Shown in pieces: positions 1-8,566 of a stretch of DNA of 36,598 bases (positions are counted from its first letter, which is position 1; every line of letters starts with the position of its first letter). The position numbers were made by a program, and so were the translations under genes. The DNA comes from Pseudomonadota bacterium (GTDB taxonomy: Bacteria; Pseudomonadota; Gammaproteobacteria; Burkholderiales; Burkholderiaceae_C), in the NCBI GenBank assembly GCA_030538605.1, contig JAUNTQ010000028.1, positions 1 to 36,598 on the forward strand, in the 5' to 3' direction. The notes beneath the pieces are model-generated. The model had not been told where the DNA came from. It saw only the letters and a program-made list of their open reading frames with translations, and ran no database searches.

Positions 1-7
1 GGACACC

Positions 8-55
8 CGTTTCATGCGATGCGGGTGGCGCGCAGCGCTATGGATAACTGACATG
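8..55 (+). repeat. 48-bp leader repeat, copy 1, ending at the mucD start codon
   Basis: This 48-base segment matches 3989-4036 at 45 of 48 positions, and both copies end exactly at the ATG of the following gene. Inside each is a 10-codon mini-ORF (here 19-51, peptide MRVARSAMDN) whose TGA lies one base before the next ATG. No clear Shine-Dalgarno sequence is visible, so translational coupling from the mini-ORF is possible. That role is inferred. A dispersed non-coding repeat that happens to end at the start codon is the alternative. Confidence 0.7.
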
Positions 56-1555
56 TGGTTGAAGATGACAAGACTTGAAGGTTTCAAGCTGGCGGCCCCC
101 TTGCTGGGCGCGGCGCTGCTGGCGTTTTCGCCATTGACGCAGGCGCAAACCCCCGTGCCTGCTGCACCTGCTGCCGCGCCTTCGGTGCGCGGCTTGCCTG
201 ATTTCACCGATCTGGTGGATCAGGTCGGCCCGGCCGTGGTGAACATCCGCACCATCGAGCGGGTGCGCGCTGGCCGCGGTGGTGGCGGTGGCGGCTCGGA
301 TGAGGAAATGCAGGAGTTCTTCCGCCGCTTTTTCGGCATTCCTCTGCCCAACGTGCCGCGCCAGAACCGCCCGTCGCCCCAGCAGCCCGAGCAGGAAGTG
401 CCGCGCGGCGTCGGCTCGGGCTTCATCATCACCGCCGACGGCTACGTCATGACCAACGCCCACGTGGTGGAGGGTGCCGACGAAGTGCTGGTCACGCTGC
501 CGGACAAGCGCGAGTTCAAGGCCCGCATCGTGGGTGCCGACAAGCGCACCGACGTGGCGGTGGTCAAGATCGACGCCACCGGCCTGCCCGCCGTGCGCGT
601 GGGCGACGTGAATCGCCTGCGCGTGGGCGAATGGGTGATGGCGATCGGCTCGCCCTTCGGGCTGGAGAACACCGTCACCGCCGGCATCGTCAGCGCCAAG
701 CAGCGCGACACGGGCGACTACCTGCCCTTCATCCAGACCGACGTGGCCGTCAACCCCGGCAACTCGGGCGGCCCGCTCATCAACATGCGCGGCGAAGTGG
801 TGGGCATCAACAGCCAGATCTACTCGCGCTCGGGCGGGTTCATGGGCATTTCGTTTGCCATCCCGATCGACGAGGCCATGAGCGTGAGCGAGCAGCTGCG
901 CGCGTCTGGCCGCGTGACGCGCGGGCGCATTGGCGTGCAGATCGCCGAGGTCACGCGCGACGTGGCCGAGTCCATTGGCCTGGGCAAGCCGCAAGGCGCG
1001 CTGGTGCGCAGCGTGGAGCCGGGTGCACCCGCCGACAAGGCAGGCGTGGAGGCGGGCGACATCATCGTGCGCTTCGAGGGCCGCGCCATCGAGCGCGCCT
1101 CCGATCTGCCGCGCCAGGTGGGCAACACCAAGCCCGGCACGCGCAGCACCATGACGGTGTTTCGCCGTGGGCAGAACCGCGAGCTGAACGTGACCATTGC
1201 CGAGCTGGAGCCCGAACAAACCGCCAGGCGCCCCGCCTCGCGCGGCAGCGAGCCGCCCAAGGCAGCAGGCCGGACGCAGGTGCTGGGCCTGACACTGGCC
1301 GAGCTGACCGATGCGCAGCGCCGCGAGCTGAACGCCAAGCGCGGCGTGCGCGTGGAAGCGGCCGCCGACGCAGGCGCACGCGCCGGGCTGCGCGAGGGCG
1401 ACATCATCCTGTCCGTCGGCAACACCGAAATTCACAACCTGAAAGAGTTCGAGGCCGCCGTCGAAAAAGCCGACCGGGCCAGGCCCATCAACATGCTGGT
1501 GCAGCGTGGCGACCTGGTGCAGTTCGTGCTGGTTCGGCCCGGCACCGCACGCTGA
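53..1555 (+). CDS. mucD: Periplasmic HtrA-type serine protease, MucD/DegQ-like
   Basis: This is a periplasmic serine protease and chaperone of the HtrA family, which degrades misfolded envelope proteins. The protein is 500 aa from the ATG at 53, and an ATG at 65 is also possible. It has an N-terminal signal peptide ending near QAQ, then a Gly-rich loop, the trypsin-like domain and two PDZ domains. The catalytic triad is visible: His137 (TNAHVVEG), Asp167 (RTDVAVVK) and Ser238 (NPGNSGGP). The PDZ segments start around GVQIAEVTRD and VLGLTLAEL. An upstream ATG at 14 lies in the same frame but would spoil the signal peptide. In Burkholderiales this gene usually follows rpoE-rseA-rseB, so those genes are expected just left of the window. 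Its start lies in the same 48-bp leader as lepB. The family is certain; mucD versus degP/degQ naming is less so. Confidence 0.93.
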   Translation: MWLKMTRLEGFKLAAPLLGAALLAFSPLTQAQTPVPAAPAAAPSVRGLPDFTDLVDQVGPAVVNIRTIERVRAGRGGGGGGSDEEMQEFFRRFFGIPLPNVPRQNRPSPQQPEQEVPRGVGSGFIITADGYVMTNAHVVEGADEVLVTLPDKREFKARIVGADKRTDVAVVKIDATGLPAVRVGDVNRLRVGEWVMAIGSPFGLENTVTAGIVSAKQRDTGDYLPFIQTDVAVNPGNSGGPLINMRGEVVGINSQIYSRSGGFMGISFAIPIDEAMSVSEQLRASGRVTRGRIGVQIAEVTRDVAESIGLGKPQGALVRSVEPGAPADKAGVEAGDIIVRFEGRAIERASDLPRQVGNTKPGTRSTMTVFRRGQNRELNVTIAELEPEQTARRPASRGSEPPKAAGRTQVLGLTLAELTDAQRRELNAKRGVRVEAAADAGARAGLREGDIILSVGNTEIHNLKEFEAAVEKADRARPINMLVQRGDLVQFVLVRPGTAR

Positions 1556-1580
1556 GGCTGGGGGGACTTCCCAAAAAATC

Positions 1581-1652
1581 CTGATATGGATAAACGCTGC
1601 TTGCGCATGAATATCGTACGCAAGCAGCTATGTGATTGATTGTTCATATCAG
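1581..1652. repeat. AT-rich two-tier palindrome, short variant (copy 1 of 6)
   Basis: The outer arms CTGATATG (1581-1588) and CATATCAG (1645-1652) enclose a second stem, GCTGCTTGCG (1596-1605) with CGCAAGCAGC (1619-1628). The inner core is the same as in the longer copies at 10270, 18550, 22487, 28050 and 32846, but the TTTCAGAT inner stem is absent. It lies 25 bases after the mucD stop and could end the mucD transcript, although no T-run follows. Confidence 0.7.
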
Positions 1653-1857
1653 CACCAGGCCGTTGTCGCTTGTTTTCGCACTGTCAGCGGCACAGCACGC
1701 GCCGGCCTTCTCTGGCTTCGTGCGGAAATGGATAAAATCCCGCGTCCTTGACAGGGTTGGCGTGCATGCGGTTGACCCGGGTTTTCCCGCTTGTGCGTGC
1801 GTGTGACAGCGGTTCTCGGGTCGCGCCATTCGGGCAAAGAGCCAAACGCTTTTTGCC

Positions 1858-1935
1858 TACAATGAGGTCCCAACTATCGCAGTTGCCATAGATTGTTGGT
1901 TGAGGGCGCGCCGCTTCATGGGCGCGCCCTTTTTT
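1858..1935 (+). ncRNA. Candidate leader RNA or small RNA upstream of lepA
   Basis: A TACAAT hexamer at 1858-1863 resembles a sigma-70 -10 box, but no convincing -35 box is seen. A transcript starting near 1870 would fold a small hairpin (CAACT 1871-1875 with AGTTG 1881-1885) and end at the intrinsic terminator at 1904-1935, giving about 65 nt. It could be a stand-alone small RNA, or an attenuated leader of lepA, whose ATG is 105 bases downstream. The terminator is seen in the sequence; the RNA itself is inferred. The stretch 1653-1857 shows nothing else I can support. Confidence 0.35.
1904..1935 (+). terminator. Intrinsic terminator upstream of lepA
   Basis: A perfect 9-bp stem, GGGCGCGCC (1904-1912) with GGCGCGCCC (1921-1929), has an 8-base loop and is followed by six T. 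The T-run is only on the + strand side, so it acts on rightward transcripts. It lies between mucD and lepA, which argues that lepA has its own promoter downstream or depends on read-through. Confidence 0.8.
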
Positions 1936-2039
1936 CATAGGATTTGCGCCATTCGGCATGTGTTTGCCCGCTGTGGCGCAGGTCGTTTTCATGCGTGCAG
2001 CGGGCGTCCGCTGCGCGCGCCATTTGCCTTCATTCCTTG

Positions 2040-3848
2040 ATGGACCACATCCGAAACTTCTCGATCATCGCCCATATCGACCACGGGAAATCCACCCTGG
2101 CCGACCGGCTCATCTCGCGCTGCGGCGGCCTGTCGGACCGCGAGATGAGCGAGCAGGTGCTCGACTCGATGGACATCGAGAAAGAGCGGGGCATCACCAT
2201 CAAGGCGCAAACCGCCGCCCTGCAATACAAGGCCCGCGACGGGCAGCTCTACAACCTCAACCTGATCGACACCCCCGGCCATGTGGACTTCTCTTACGAG
2301 GTCAGCCGCTCGCTGTCGGCCTGCGAAGGCGCGCTGCTGGTGGTCGACGCGAGCCAGGGCGTGGAGGCGCAGACCGTGGCCAACTGCTACACCGCGCTTG
2401 ACCTGGGCGTGGAAGTGCTGCCCGTGCTCAACAAGATGGACCTGCCGCAGGCCGACCCTGACAACGCCAAGGCCGAGATCGAGGACGTGATCGGCATCGA
2501 CGCGGGCGACGCCATCGCCATCTCGGCCAAGACGGGCATGGGGATAGACGAGGTGCTGGAGCAGATCGTCGCCAAGGTGCCGCCGCCGCGCGGCCAGCCC
2601 GACGCGCCGCTGCGCGCCATGATCATCGACAGCTGGTTCGACGCCTACGTGGGCGTGGTGATGCTGGTGCGCGTGGTCGACGGCCGCCTGCAAAAAGGCG
2701 AGCGCTTCAAGATGATGGCCACCGGCGCCGCCTATGAGGCGAACAACCTGGGCGTGTTCACGCCCGGCCAGCAGCCGCGCGAGGCGCTGGAGGCGGGCGA
2801 GGTGGGCTACATCATCGCCGGCATCAAGGAGCTGAAAGCCGCCAAGGTGGGCGACACCATCACGCTGGAGAAAAAGCTGCCCAACAACCTGGGCCCGGCC
2901 AGTGCGGCCCTGCCCGGCTTCAAGGAGGTGCAGCCGCAGGTGTTTGCCGGCCTGTACCCGACCGAGGCGAACCAGTACGACGCGCTGCGCGACAGCCTGG
3001 AAAAGCTCCAGCTCAACGACGCCAGCCTGCACTATGAGCCCGAGGTCAGCCAGGCGCTGGGCTTCGGCTTTCGCTGTGGCTTTCTGGGCCTTTTGCACAT
3101 GGAGATCGTGCAGGAGCGGCTGGAGCGCGAGTTCGACATGGACCTCATCACCACCGCGCCCAGCGTGGTCTACGAGGTGGAAAAGGCCGACGGCGAAGTC
3201 ATCCAGGTAGAGAACCCGTCCAAGATGCCCGACCAGGGCAAGATCAACGAAATCCGCGAGCCGATCGTCACCGTGCACCTGTACATGCCGCAGGACTACG
3301 TGGGCCCGGTGATGACGCTGGCCAACCAGAAGCGCGGCGTGCAGCTCAACATGGCCTACCACGGCAGGCAGGTCATGCTCACCTACGACTTGCCGCTGGG
3401 CGAGATCGTGCTGGACTTCTTCGACAAGCTCAAAAGCGTCTCACGCGGCTACGCCAGCATGGACTACGAGTTCAAGGAGTACCGTCCGTCCGACGTGGTG
3501 AAGGTGGACATCCTGCTCAACGGCGAGAAGGTCGATGCGCTTTCAATCATCGTGCACCGCAGCCAGTCGCAGTTCCGCGGGCGCGCGGTGGCGGCCAAGA
3601 TGCGTGAGATCATCAGCCGCCAGCAGTTCGACGTGGCGATCCAGGCCGCCATCGGTGCCAACATCATCGCGCGCGAGAACATCAAGGCCTTGCGCAAAAA
3701 CGTGCTGGCAAAATGCTATGGCGGCGACATCACGCGCAAGCGCAAGCTATTGGAAAAACAGAAAGCAGGCAAGAAACGGATGAAGCAGATCGGATCGGTC
3801 GAAGTGCCGCAAGAGGCGTTCCTGGCCATTTTGCAGGTGGAAGACTGA
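2040..3848 (+). CDS. lepA: Elongation factor 4 (LepA), ribosome back-translocase GTPase
   Basis: LepA is a translational GTPase that binds ribosomes and is linked to back-translocation and 30S assembly. From the ATG at 2040 ([19 protein letters not shown]) the product is 602 aa, the usual length. The open frame continues upstream to 1944, but that extension matches no LepA N-terminus. G motifs are visible: AHIDHGKST (residues 11-19), DTPGHVDF and NKMDLPQ. The LepA-specific C-terminal domain ends in a Lys/Arg-rich segment ([17 protein letters not shown]) near residues 578-594. The gene follows mucD after 484 bases containing a terminator. It precedes lepB by 185 bases, the classic lepA-lepB pair. 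Confidence 0.98.
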   Translation: MDHIRNFSIIAHIDHGKSTLADRLISRCGGLSDREMSEQVLDSMDIEKERGITIKAQTAALQYKARDGQLYNLNLIDTPGHVDFSYEVSRSLSACEGALLVVDASQGVEAQTVANCYTALDLGVEVLPVLNKMDLPQADPDNAKAEIEDVIGIDAGDAIAISAKTGMGIDEVLEQIVAKVPPPRGQPDAPLRAMIIDSWFDAYVGVVMLVRVVDGRLQKGERFKMMATGAAYEANNLGVFTPGQQPREALEAGEVGYIIAGIKELKAAKVGDTITLEKKLPNNLGPASAALPGFKEVQPQVFAGLYPTEANQYDALRDSLEKLQLNDASLHYEPEVSQALGFGFRCGFLGLLHMEIVQERLEREFDMDLITTAPSVVYEVEKADGEVIQVENPSKMPDQGKINEIREPIVTVHLYMPQDYVGPVMTLANQKRGVQLNMAYHGRQVMLTYDLPLGEIVLDFFDKLKSVSRGYASMDYEFKEYRPSDVVKVDILLNGEKVDALSIIVHRSQSQFRGRAVAAKMREIISRQQFDVAIQAAIGANIIARENIKALRKNVLAKCYGGDITRKRKLLEKQKAGKKRMKQIGSVEVPQEAFLAILQVED

Positions 3849-3874
3849 AATGAAACATGACTTCGCTGCGCTCC

Positions 3875-3968
3875 ATGACTGGCGCTGGCGCGCCATGACA
3901 AATGACAAATGCATCGTGCACACCGATGTCGCGAGTCATTTGTCATGCGCTCGCCAGAGCGCAGTCAT
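3875..3968. repeat. REP-like imperfect inverted repeat in the lepA-lepB gap
   Basis: The arm at 3875-3906 (ATGACTGGCGCTGGCG, then CGCCATGACAAATGAC) pairs imperfectly with 3935-3968 (GTCATTTGTCATGCGC, then TCGCCAGAGCGCAGTCAT). About 28 nt separate the arms. This would form a long hairpin in a lepA-lepB transcript. No T-run follows, so it is not a typical terminator; a REP-type element or mRNA-stability hairpin is more likely. Confidence 0.6.
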
Positions 3969-3988
3969 TCGTCATCGCGCACCGCTGG

Positions 3989-4036
3989 CGTTTCATGCCA
4001 TGCGGGTAGTGCGCAGCGCTATGGATAACTGACATG
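3989..4036 (+). repeat. 48-bp leader repeat, copy 2, ending at the lepB start codon
   Basis: This is the partner of 8-55, with 45 of 48 bases identical. The mini-ORF here is 4000-4032 (MRVVRSAMDN), and its TGA is followed by one base and then the lepB ATG. Relative to copy 1, two of the three differences fall inside the mini-ORF: one is silent and one exchanges Ala for Val. Confidence 0.7.
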
Positions 4037-5017
4037 CCCATCCTCACCGCATTCATTCTGGCCGGCTTCGTCGGCTACGGTGCCGCGTGGTATTTCGGCA
4101 TGGTGGAAGGCAACTTCGCCTTGCTGCTGTTTCTGGCCACCGTGGTCACCGGGGTCTACTGGCTGGCCGAGCGCTTCGTGTTTCTGCCGCGCCGCCGTGC
4201 GGCAGCGCAGCAAGCGGTCGACGCATTGCGTGCCCGGCGTGAAGAGCTTGCCCGCCAGGGCATCGAGCAGGTAGACAGCAGCTTTGAAGACGCGGCCCGA
4301 CAGCAGACCCTCGCCCAACCCTGGTGGCTGGACTGGACGGCGGGGCTGTTTCCGGTCATCCTGATCGTGTTCCTGCTGCGCTCCTTCGTGTTCGAGCCGT
4401 TCAAGATTCCGTCCGGCTCCATGATCCCCACGCTGCTCATCGGCGACATGATCCTGGTGAACAAATTCACCTACGGCCTGAAGCTTCCCGTGGTCAACAC
4501 CCGGCTCACGCAAGGCAAGCCGGTGGAGCGCGGTGACGTGGTGGTGTTTCGCTACCCGCCGCGGCCCAGCATCGACTACATCAAGCGCGTGGTGGGCGTG
4601 CCGGGCGACGAGGTGGCCTACATCAACAAGCGCCTGGTCATCAACGGCCAGCCCGTGCCGGTCACCCCCGCGTCCGACTTCTTCGACGAGTCGGTGATGG
4701 AATACTTCAAGCAGTTCAGCGAACAGCTGAGCAGCCAGGACGAGGGTGTGAAAAACCACCGGATCATCGTGGATGATCGCCGGCCCGGCTTCATCGCGGG
4801 GGCCGACCCCTTTGTCTACCGCGACAATTGCCAGTACAGCGTGGAGGGCGTCACCTGCAAGGTGCCCGAAGGGCATTACTTCATGATGGGTGACAACCGC
4901 GACAACTCGCTCGACTCGCGCTACTGGGGCTTCGTGCCCGATGCCAACATCATCGGCAAGGCGTTCTTCGTGTGGATGAACTTCGGCAACTTGAAGCGCA
5001 TCGGTTCGTTCAACTAA
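4034..5017 (+). CDS. lepB: Signal peptidase I
   Basis: This inner-membrane protease removes signal peptides from exported proteins. The 327-aa product has two N-terminal membrane segments (about residues 3-22 and 24-45), a cytoplasmic loop, a further membrane helix ending at FLLRSFVFEPF, then the periplasmic catalytic domain. The Ser-Lys dyad is visible: Ser129 in SGSMIPT and Lys184 in DYIKRVVG. The conserved GDNRDNSLDSRYWG segment is near the C-terminus. The central insert (residues about 215-260) is typical of Gram-negative enzymes. The start follows the duplicated 48-bp leader. The next gene begins 19 bases downstream, consistent with a lepB-DUF4845-rnc-era operon. Confidence 0.98.
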   Translation: MPILTAFILAGFVGYGAAWYFGMVEGNFALLLFLATVVTGVYWLAERFVFLPRRRAAAQQAVDALRARREELARQGIEQVDSSFEDAARQQTLAQPWWLDWTAGLFPVILIVFLLRSFVFEPFKIPSGSMIPTLLIGDMILVNKFTYGLKLPVVNTRLTQGKPVERGDVVVFRYPPRPSIDYIKRVVGVPGDEVAYINKRLVINGQPVPVTPASDFFDESVMEYFKQFSEQLSSQDEGVKNHRIIVDDRRPGFIAGADPFVYRDNCQYSVEGVTCKVPEGHYFMMGDNRDNSLDSRYWGFVPDANIIGKAFFVWMNFGNLKRIGSFN

Positions 5018-5036
5018 TTTTGGGAGCAGCAAGGAT

Positions 5037-5405
5037 ATGAAAGCACAAACGCGTTCGGCCCAGCGGGGCATTTCGTTCATCGGTCTGCTGGTGCTGGGCA
5101 TCGTGCTGGCGCTGCTGGCCATCGTGGGCGCGCGCGTGCTGCCCACGGCCACCGAGTACATGGCCATCCAGAAGGCGGTCAAGAAAGCCGCCGCCGAGGC
5201 AGACACCGTGCCCGGCGTGCGCGCGTCATTCGACCGCACCGCGAGCATCGACTACATCGAATCCATCTCCGGCAAGGATCTGGAGGTCACCAAGATGGGC
5301 GACAAGGTGGTGGTGAGCTTCGCCTACGAGAGGGAGATTCCGCTCGCAGGTCCGGCCTATCTGCTGCTCAAGTACAACGGCTCGTCCGACATGGGCGGCA
5401 GGTGA
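5037..5405 (+). CDS. DUF4845 family single-pass membrane protein
   Basis: A 122-aa protein with a short basic N-terminus, one membrane helix (about residues 12-32, ISFIGLLVLGIVLALLAIVG) and a small periplasmic domain. A good ribosome-binding site (AAGGA) precedes the ATG. DUF4845 proteins are found next to lepB and rnc throughout Betaproteobacteria, and their function is unknown. The N-terminus (RGISFIGLLVL) resembles a type IV pilin-like leader helix but lacks the usual Glu at position +5, so I do not call it a pseudopilin. Confidence 0.9.
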   Translation: MKAQTRSAQRGISFIGLLVLGIVLALLAIVGARVLPTATEYMAIQKAVKKAAAEADTVPGVRASFDRTASIDYIESISGKDLEVTKMGDKVVVSFAYEREIPLAGPAYLLLKYNGSSDMGGR

Positions 5406-5436
5406 GCGCCCACGCAAGGCGACGGGCGCATGCGGC

Positions 5437-6126
5437 GTGTCTGACGACTTGAACGGCTTGCAGGCGCGCCTGCAGCACCGCTTTTCCAATGTGGCGCTGC
5501 TGCAGCGCGCCCTCACGCACCGCAGCTTCTCGGCCGACCACAACGAGCGGCTTGAATTTCTGGGCGACTCGGTGCTGGGCGTGGCCGTGGCCCACATGCT
5601 GTACGAAACCCTGGGCAAGCTGCCCGAGGGCGATCTCTCGCGCATGCGCGCGCAGCTGGTGCGCCAGGACAGCCTGCACCGCCTGGCGCTGGCGCTGGGC
5701 CTGCCCAAGCTGCTGCGCCTGGGGGAGGGGGAGATGCGCTCGGGCGGGCAGACGCGCCCCTCCATCCTGGCCGATGCGCTGGAGGCCCTCATCGGCGCGG
5801 TGTACCTCGACGGCGGGCACGACGCCGCCGTGGCCCTGGTGCGCCGCCTGTTCGACCGCACCGAAATCACCCCCGCCACGTCCGCCGCCGCCAAGGACGC
5901 CAAGACCGCCTTGCAGGAGTGGCTGCAAGGGCGCAAGATGCAACTGCCGCACTATGAAGTGCTGCGCATCCTGGGCGCGGCGCATCGCCAGACCTTTGAA
6001 GTGCAGGCGCGCGTGGCCGAGCGCGACCTTGAGCGCACGGGGCAGGGCGTTTCGCGCCGCGCCGCCGAGCAGGCCGCCGCCGCTGCCCTCTTGCAAGCCC
6101 TGCAGGCACACACCACCCGAGCATGA
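5437..6126 (+). CDS. rnc: Ribonuclease III
   Basis: This double-strand-specific endoribonuclease acts in rRNA and mRNA processing. The start is the GTG at 5437 (MSDDLNGLQ), giving 229 aa, close to the family norm. The signature ERLEFLGDS carries Glu37, Glu40 and Asp44. Asp113 and Glu116 in [10 protein letters not shown] complete the metal site. The dsRNA-binding domain fills about residues 154-222 and ends in the Ala-rich [14 protein letters not shown] helix. The stop overlaps the era start by four bases (ATGA), so the two genes are translationally coupled. Confidence 0.97.
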   Translation: MSDDLNGLQARLQHRFSNVALLQRALTHRSFSADHNERLEFLGDSVLGVAVAHMLYETLGKLPEGDLSRMRAQLVRQDSLHRLALALGLPKLLRLGEGEMRSGGQTRPSILADALEALIGAVYLDGGHDAAVALVRRLFDRTEITPATSAAAKDAKTALQEWLQGRKMQLPHYEVLRILGAAHRQTFEVQARVAERDLERTGQGVSRRAAEQAAAAALLQALQAHTTRA

Positions 6127-7097
6127 GCGAAACCACCGACCTTCCGCCTTCCTCCGATCCCGCCCCTGACACAGCGCCTGACGCACACGGCAGGCGCTGC
6201 GGCCTGATTGCCATCGTGGGCAAACCCAACGTGGGCAAGTCCACCTTACTCAACGCGCTGGTGGGGCAAAAAATCAGCATCACCAGCCGCAAGGCGCAGA
6301 CCACGCGCCACCGCATCACGGGTATTCGCACCCTGACAAACGACGACGGTGGCGGCACGCAATTCGTGTTCGTCGATACCCCCGGCTTTCAGACCAAGCA
6401 CTCGGCGGCGCTGAACAAATCGCTCAACAAGACCGTGGTCGGCGCGATGGACGGGGTGGACCTGATCCTGTTCGTGGTCGAGGCGGGCAGCTTCACGCTG
6501 GGCGATGCCAAGGTGCTGGCGCTCATGCCGCCGGACACGCCGGTCATTCTGGTGGCCAACAAGCTCGACACGGTGCACCGGCGCACCGAAATCGCGCCCT
6601 GGCTGCGCGACATGCAAGAGCGCCACCCCTTCGCCGAATTCGTTCCCATGTCGGCCAAGAACCCGCGCGACGTGCTCAACCTGCTGCGCATTTGCGAGCG
6701 CTACCTGCCCGAGCAGCCCTGGTGGTACAGCGAGGACGAGCTGACCGACCGCAGCGAGAAGTTTCTGGCCAGCGAAGTCGTGCGCGAAAAGCTCTTTCGC
6801 CTGACGGGCGACGAGCTGCCTTACACCTCCACCGTCGTCATCGACAAGTTCGACGAGGAAAAAAGCCGCGCGCATGGCCGCATGGTGCGCATCGCGGCCA
6901 CCATCATCGTCGAGCGCGACGGCCACAAGGCCATGGTCATCGGTGAAAAAGGCGAGCGCCTCAAGCGCATCGGCACCGAAGCGCGGCAAGAGCTGGAAAA
7001 GCTCATGGATTGCAAGGTGTTCCTGGAGCTGTGGGTCAAGGTGCGCAGCGGCTGGGCCGACGACGAGACGCGCCTGCGCAGTTTTGGCTACGAATGA
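6123..7097 (+). CDS. era: GTPase Era, 16S rRNA/30S maturation factor
   Basis: Era is an essential GTPase that binds the 3' end of 16S rRNA during 30S assembly. The 324-aa protein has an N-terminal extension of about 25 residues, then the GTPase domain: P-loop GKPNVGKST (33-41), DTPGFQ (85-90) and NKLD. The C-terminal KH domain contains [16 protein letters not shown] and ends with the usual RSFGYE. It overlaps rnc by four bases at its start. At its 3' end it overlaps the oppositely oriented antitoxin gene by ten bases. Confidence 0.98.
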   Translation: MSETTDLPPSSDPAPDTAPDAHGRRCGLIAIVGKPNVGKSTLLNALVGQKISITSRKAQTTRHRITGIRTLTNDDGGGTQFVFVDTPGFQTKHSAALNKSLNKTVVGAMDGVDLILFVVEAGSFTLGDAKVLALMPPDTPVILVANKLDTVHRRTEIAPWLRDMQERHPFAEFVPMSAKNPRDVLNLLRICERYLPEQPWWYSEDELTDRSEKFLASEVVREKLFRLTGDELPYTSTVVIDKFDEEKSRAHGRMVRIAATIIVERDGHKAMVIGEKGERLKRIGTEARQELEKLMDCKVFLELWVKVRSGWADDETRLRSFGYE

Positions 7098-7318
7098 GGC
7101 GCGCGCTCGGCGCGGTCAAGCCGCTCCAGCACCGCCAGCGCCGCTGCCCTGTCGGCTTGCGCCGCCAACGCGCGAAAGCGGCTTTCGGCGTCGAATGCGG
7201 CAATGGCCTGCGTGCTCATTTCCTCGATCAACTTGTTCATGCTCAGGCCGCGTGCCTGCGCCAGTTGCCTAAGACGCCCGGCGGTGTTGTCGGGCAGGCG
7301 GATGGTGATGGTGCTCAT
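7088..7318 (-). CDS. Ribbon-helix-helix (CopG-type) antitoxin
   Basis: A 76-aa protein whose N-terminus ([34 protein letters not shown]) has the strand plus two-helix pattern of ribbon-helix-helix DNA-binding proteins. I chose the ATG at 7318 because it overlaps the toxin stop by four bases and gives the compact N-terminus; the frame extends six codons further. It should bind DNA as a dimer, repress its own operon and neutralise the PIN toxin through its C-terminal half. It is encoded after the toxin, the reverse of the usual antitoxin-toxin order. Its last ten bases overlap the end of era. Confidence 0.82.
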   Translation of the reverse strand: MSTITIRLPDNTAGRLRQLAQARGLSMNKLIEEMSTQAIAAFDAESRFRALAAQADRAAALAVLERLDRAERAPHS

Positions 7319-7737
7319 GGCAAAGTCTCCAGGCATTGCGCGGGCGTGAGCACGCGCAGGTGTTTCCAGCTCAGTTCACCGTGGCGCAAATCGCGCAGGT
7401 TGTGCGTCACGATGGCGCTGGCACCACCGGCAATCGCCAGTTCAATCAGGTGGTTGTCACCTTCGTCGCGCAGATTGGGGCGCCAGCCGAAATAGGGGGT
7501 GATCCAGCGCCCGGCCTGCGCCAGCGCGGCCAGCACCTGCTGACGCTCGGCTGCCGTGGTCTGCGGCGTCCATACTTCTCCACGCCCCAGCAGGTCTTCG
7601 TATTCCAGCCACAAGGCATTGCCGAACAAAGGCTGGTATCGACCTTGCAGCACCGCGCGCAACATCTGGCGTGACGCGCCGCCGCCTGAGCGCAGCGCGG
7701 CAACAAACACATTGGTGTCCAGCACGATGGTATGCAT
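7315..7737 (-). CDS. PIN-domain toxin (putative RNase) of a toxin-antitoxin pair
   Basis: A 140-aa PIN-domain protein, expected to cleave RNA with a Mg2+-dependent acidic cluster. The likely acidic residues are Asp7 (LDTNVF), Glu45 or Glu47 (LEYEDLL), Asp94 (GDNHLIEL) and Asp116 (THNLRDL). This fits the 'putative toxin component, PIN family' group (COG1569). The ATG at 7737 gives a clean start at MHTIVLDTN. The frame continues upstream, but the extension has no PIN character. Only 58 bases separate it from recO on the other strand. That gap holds an AT-rich CATATG palindrome which may be the autoregulatory operator; that is a guess. Confidence 0.83.
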   Translation of the reverse strand: MHTIVLDTNVFVAALRSGGGASRQMLRAVLQGRYQPLFGNALWLEYEDLLGRGEVWTPQTTAAERQQVLAALAQAGRWITPYFGWRPNLRDEGDNHLIELAIAGGASAIVTHNLRDLRHGELSWKHLRVLTPAQCLETLP

Positions 7738-7795
7738 GATAATGACAGCATATGTGCATTCAAATTCAAGGTCAAGCCGGAAGGGAAGGTGAGCC

Positions 7796-8566
7796 TTGAA
7801 GCGCATCACCCACGAACCCGCCTACGTGCTGCACCACTACGACTGGAGCGAGTCCAGCGTGATCGTGGAGGTGTTTGCGCGCGCGCATGGGCGGGTGGCG
7901 CTGGTGGCCAAAGGGGCCAAGCGGCCATCGTCCAACTTCCGTTCGGTGCTGTTGCCTTTGCAGCACCTGTCGCTCAGCTGGGGCGGAGATGCCGAGATTC
8001 GCACCCTGAAAAGCGCCGAGTGGGGCGGCGGGCCGGTGATGCCCACGGGCGATGCCTTGCTGTCGGGCTATTACGCCAACGAGCTGCTCATGCGCCTGCT
8101 GGCGCGCGAGGACGCGCATCCGCGCCTGTTTGATGCCTACGCGGCGCTGGTGCACGTGCTGGCGGCGCAAGAGGGCGATGCGCTGGTGGCGGCGGCGCTG
8201 CGCGCCTTCGAGCTGCTGCTGCTGCGCGAAACCGGCCACCTGCCCGCGCTGGATGCGCAAACGCTCACGCTCGCCCCGCTGGATGCGGCCGCGCGCTACC
8301 GGCTGGTGGCCGAGGGCGGCTTGCGCGCCGCGCATGGCGACGACGCAGCCTGGCTGGCCGGGGCGCACTGGCTGACGCTGGCGCGCGCGCTGGCAGATGG
8401 CGGTGCGCCGTTCTCCGCCACGCTGCAAGCCACCGCCGCGCTGCCTGGCGAAGCGCGCGGACTGCTGCGCCAGCAGTTGCGCGAATTGCTCCACTACCAT
8501 TGCGGCGTCGGCACGCTGCGCACGCGGCAGCTCATGATGGACTTGCACACGTTTTCCGCGCCATGA
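7796..8566 (+). CDS. recO: DNA repair protein RecO
   Basis: RecO helps RecR and RecF load RecA onto single-stranded DNA gaps. The 256-aa product begins with the OB-fold ([21 protein letters not shown]) and continues into the helical C-terminal domain. The start codon appears to be TTG at 7796, preceded by GGGAAGG; no ATG fits the family N-terminus. In most Comamonadaceae recO directly follows era. Here a 700-bp toxin-antitoxin cassette separates them, so recO probably uses its own promoter within or beside that cassette. Its stop overlaps the pdxJ start by four bases. Confidence 0.93.
   Translation: MKRITHEPAYVLHHYDWSESSVIVEVFARAHGRVALVAKGAKRPSSNFRSVLLPLQHLSLSWGGDAEIRTLKSAEWGGGPVMPTGDALLSGYYANELLMRLLAREDAHPRLFDAYAALVHVLAAQEGDALVAAALRAFELLLLRETGHLPALDAQTLTLAPLDAAARYRLVAEGGLRAAHGDDAAWLAGAHWLTLARALADGGAPFSATLQATAALPGEARGLLRQQLRELLHYHCGVGTLRTRQLMMDLHTFSAP

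Noticed and set aside
1944-2039. An N-terminal extension of LepA
   Set aside because: The extra 32 residues match no LepA; the standard N-terminus begins at 2040.
3850-4032. A 60-codon ORF in the lepA-lepB gap
   Set aside because: It runs through the hairpin and the leader repeat without coding character; only its last ten codons, the mini-ORF, are of interest.
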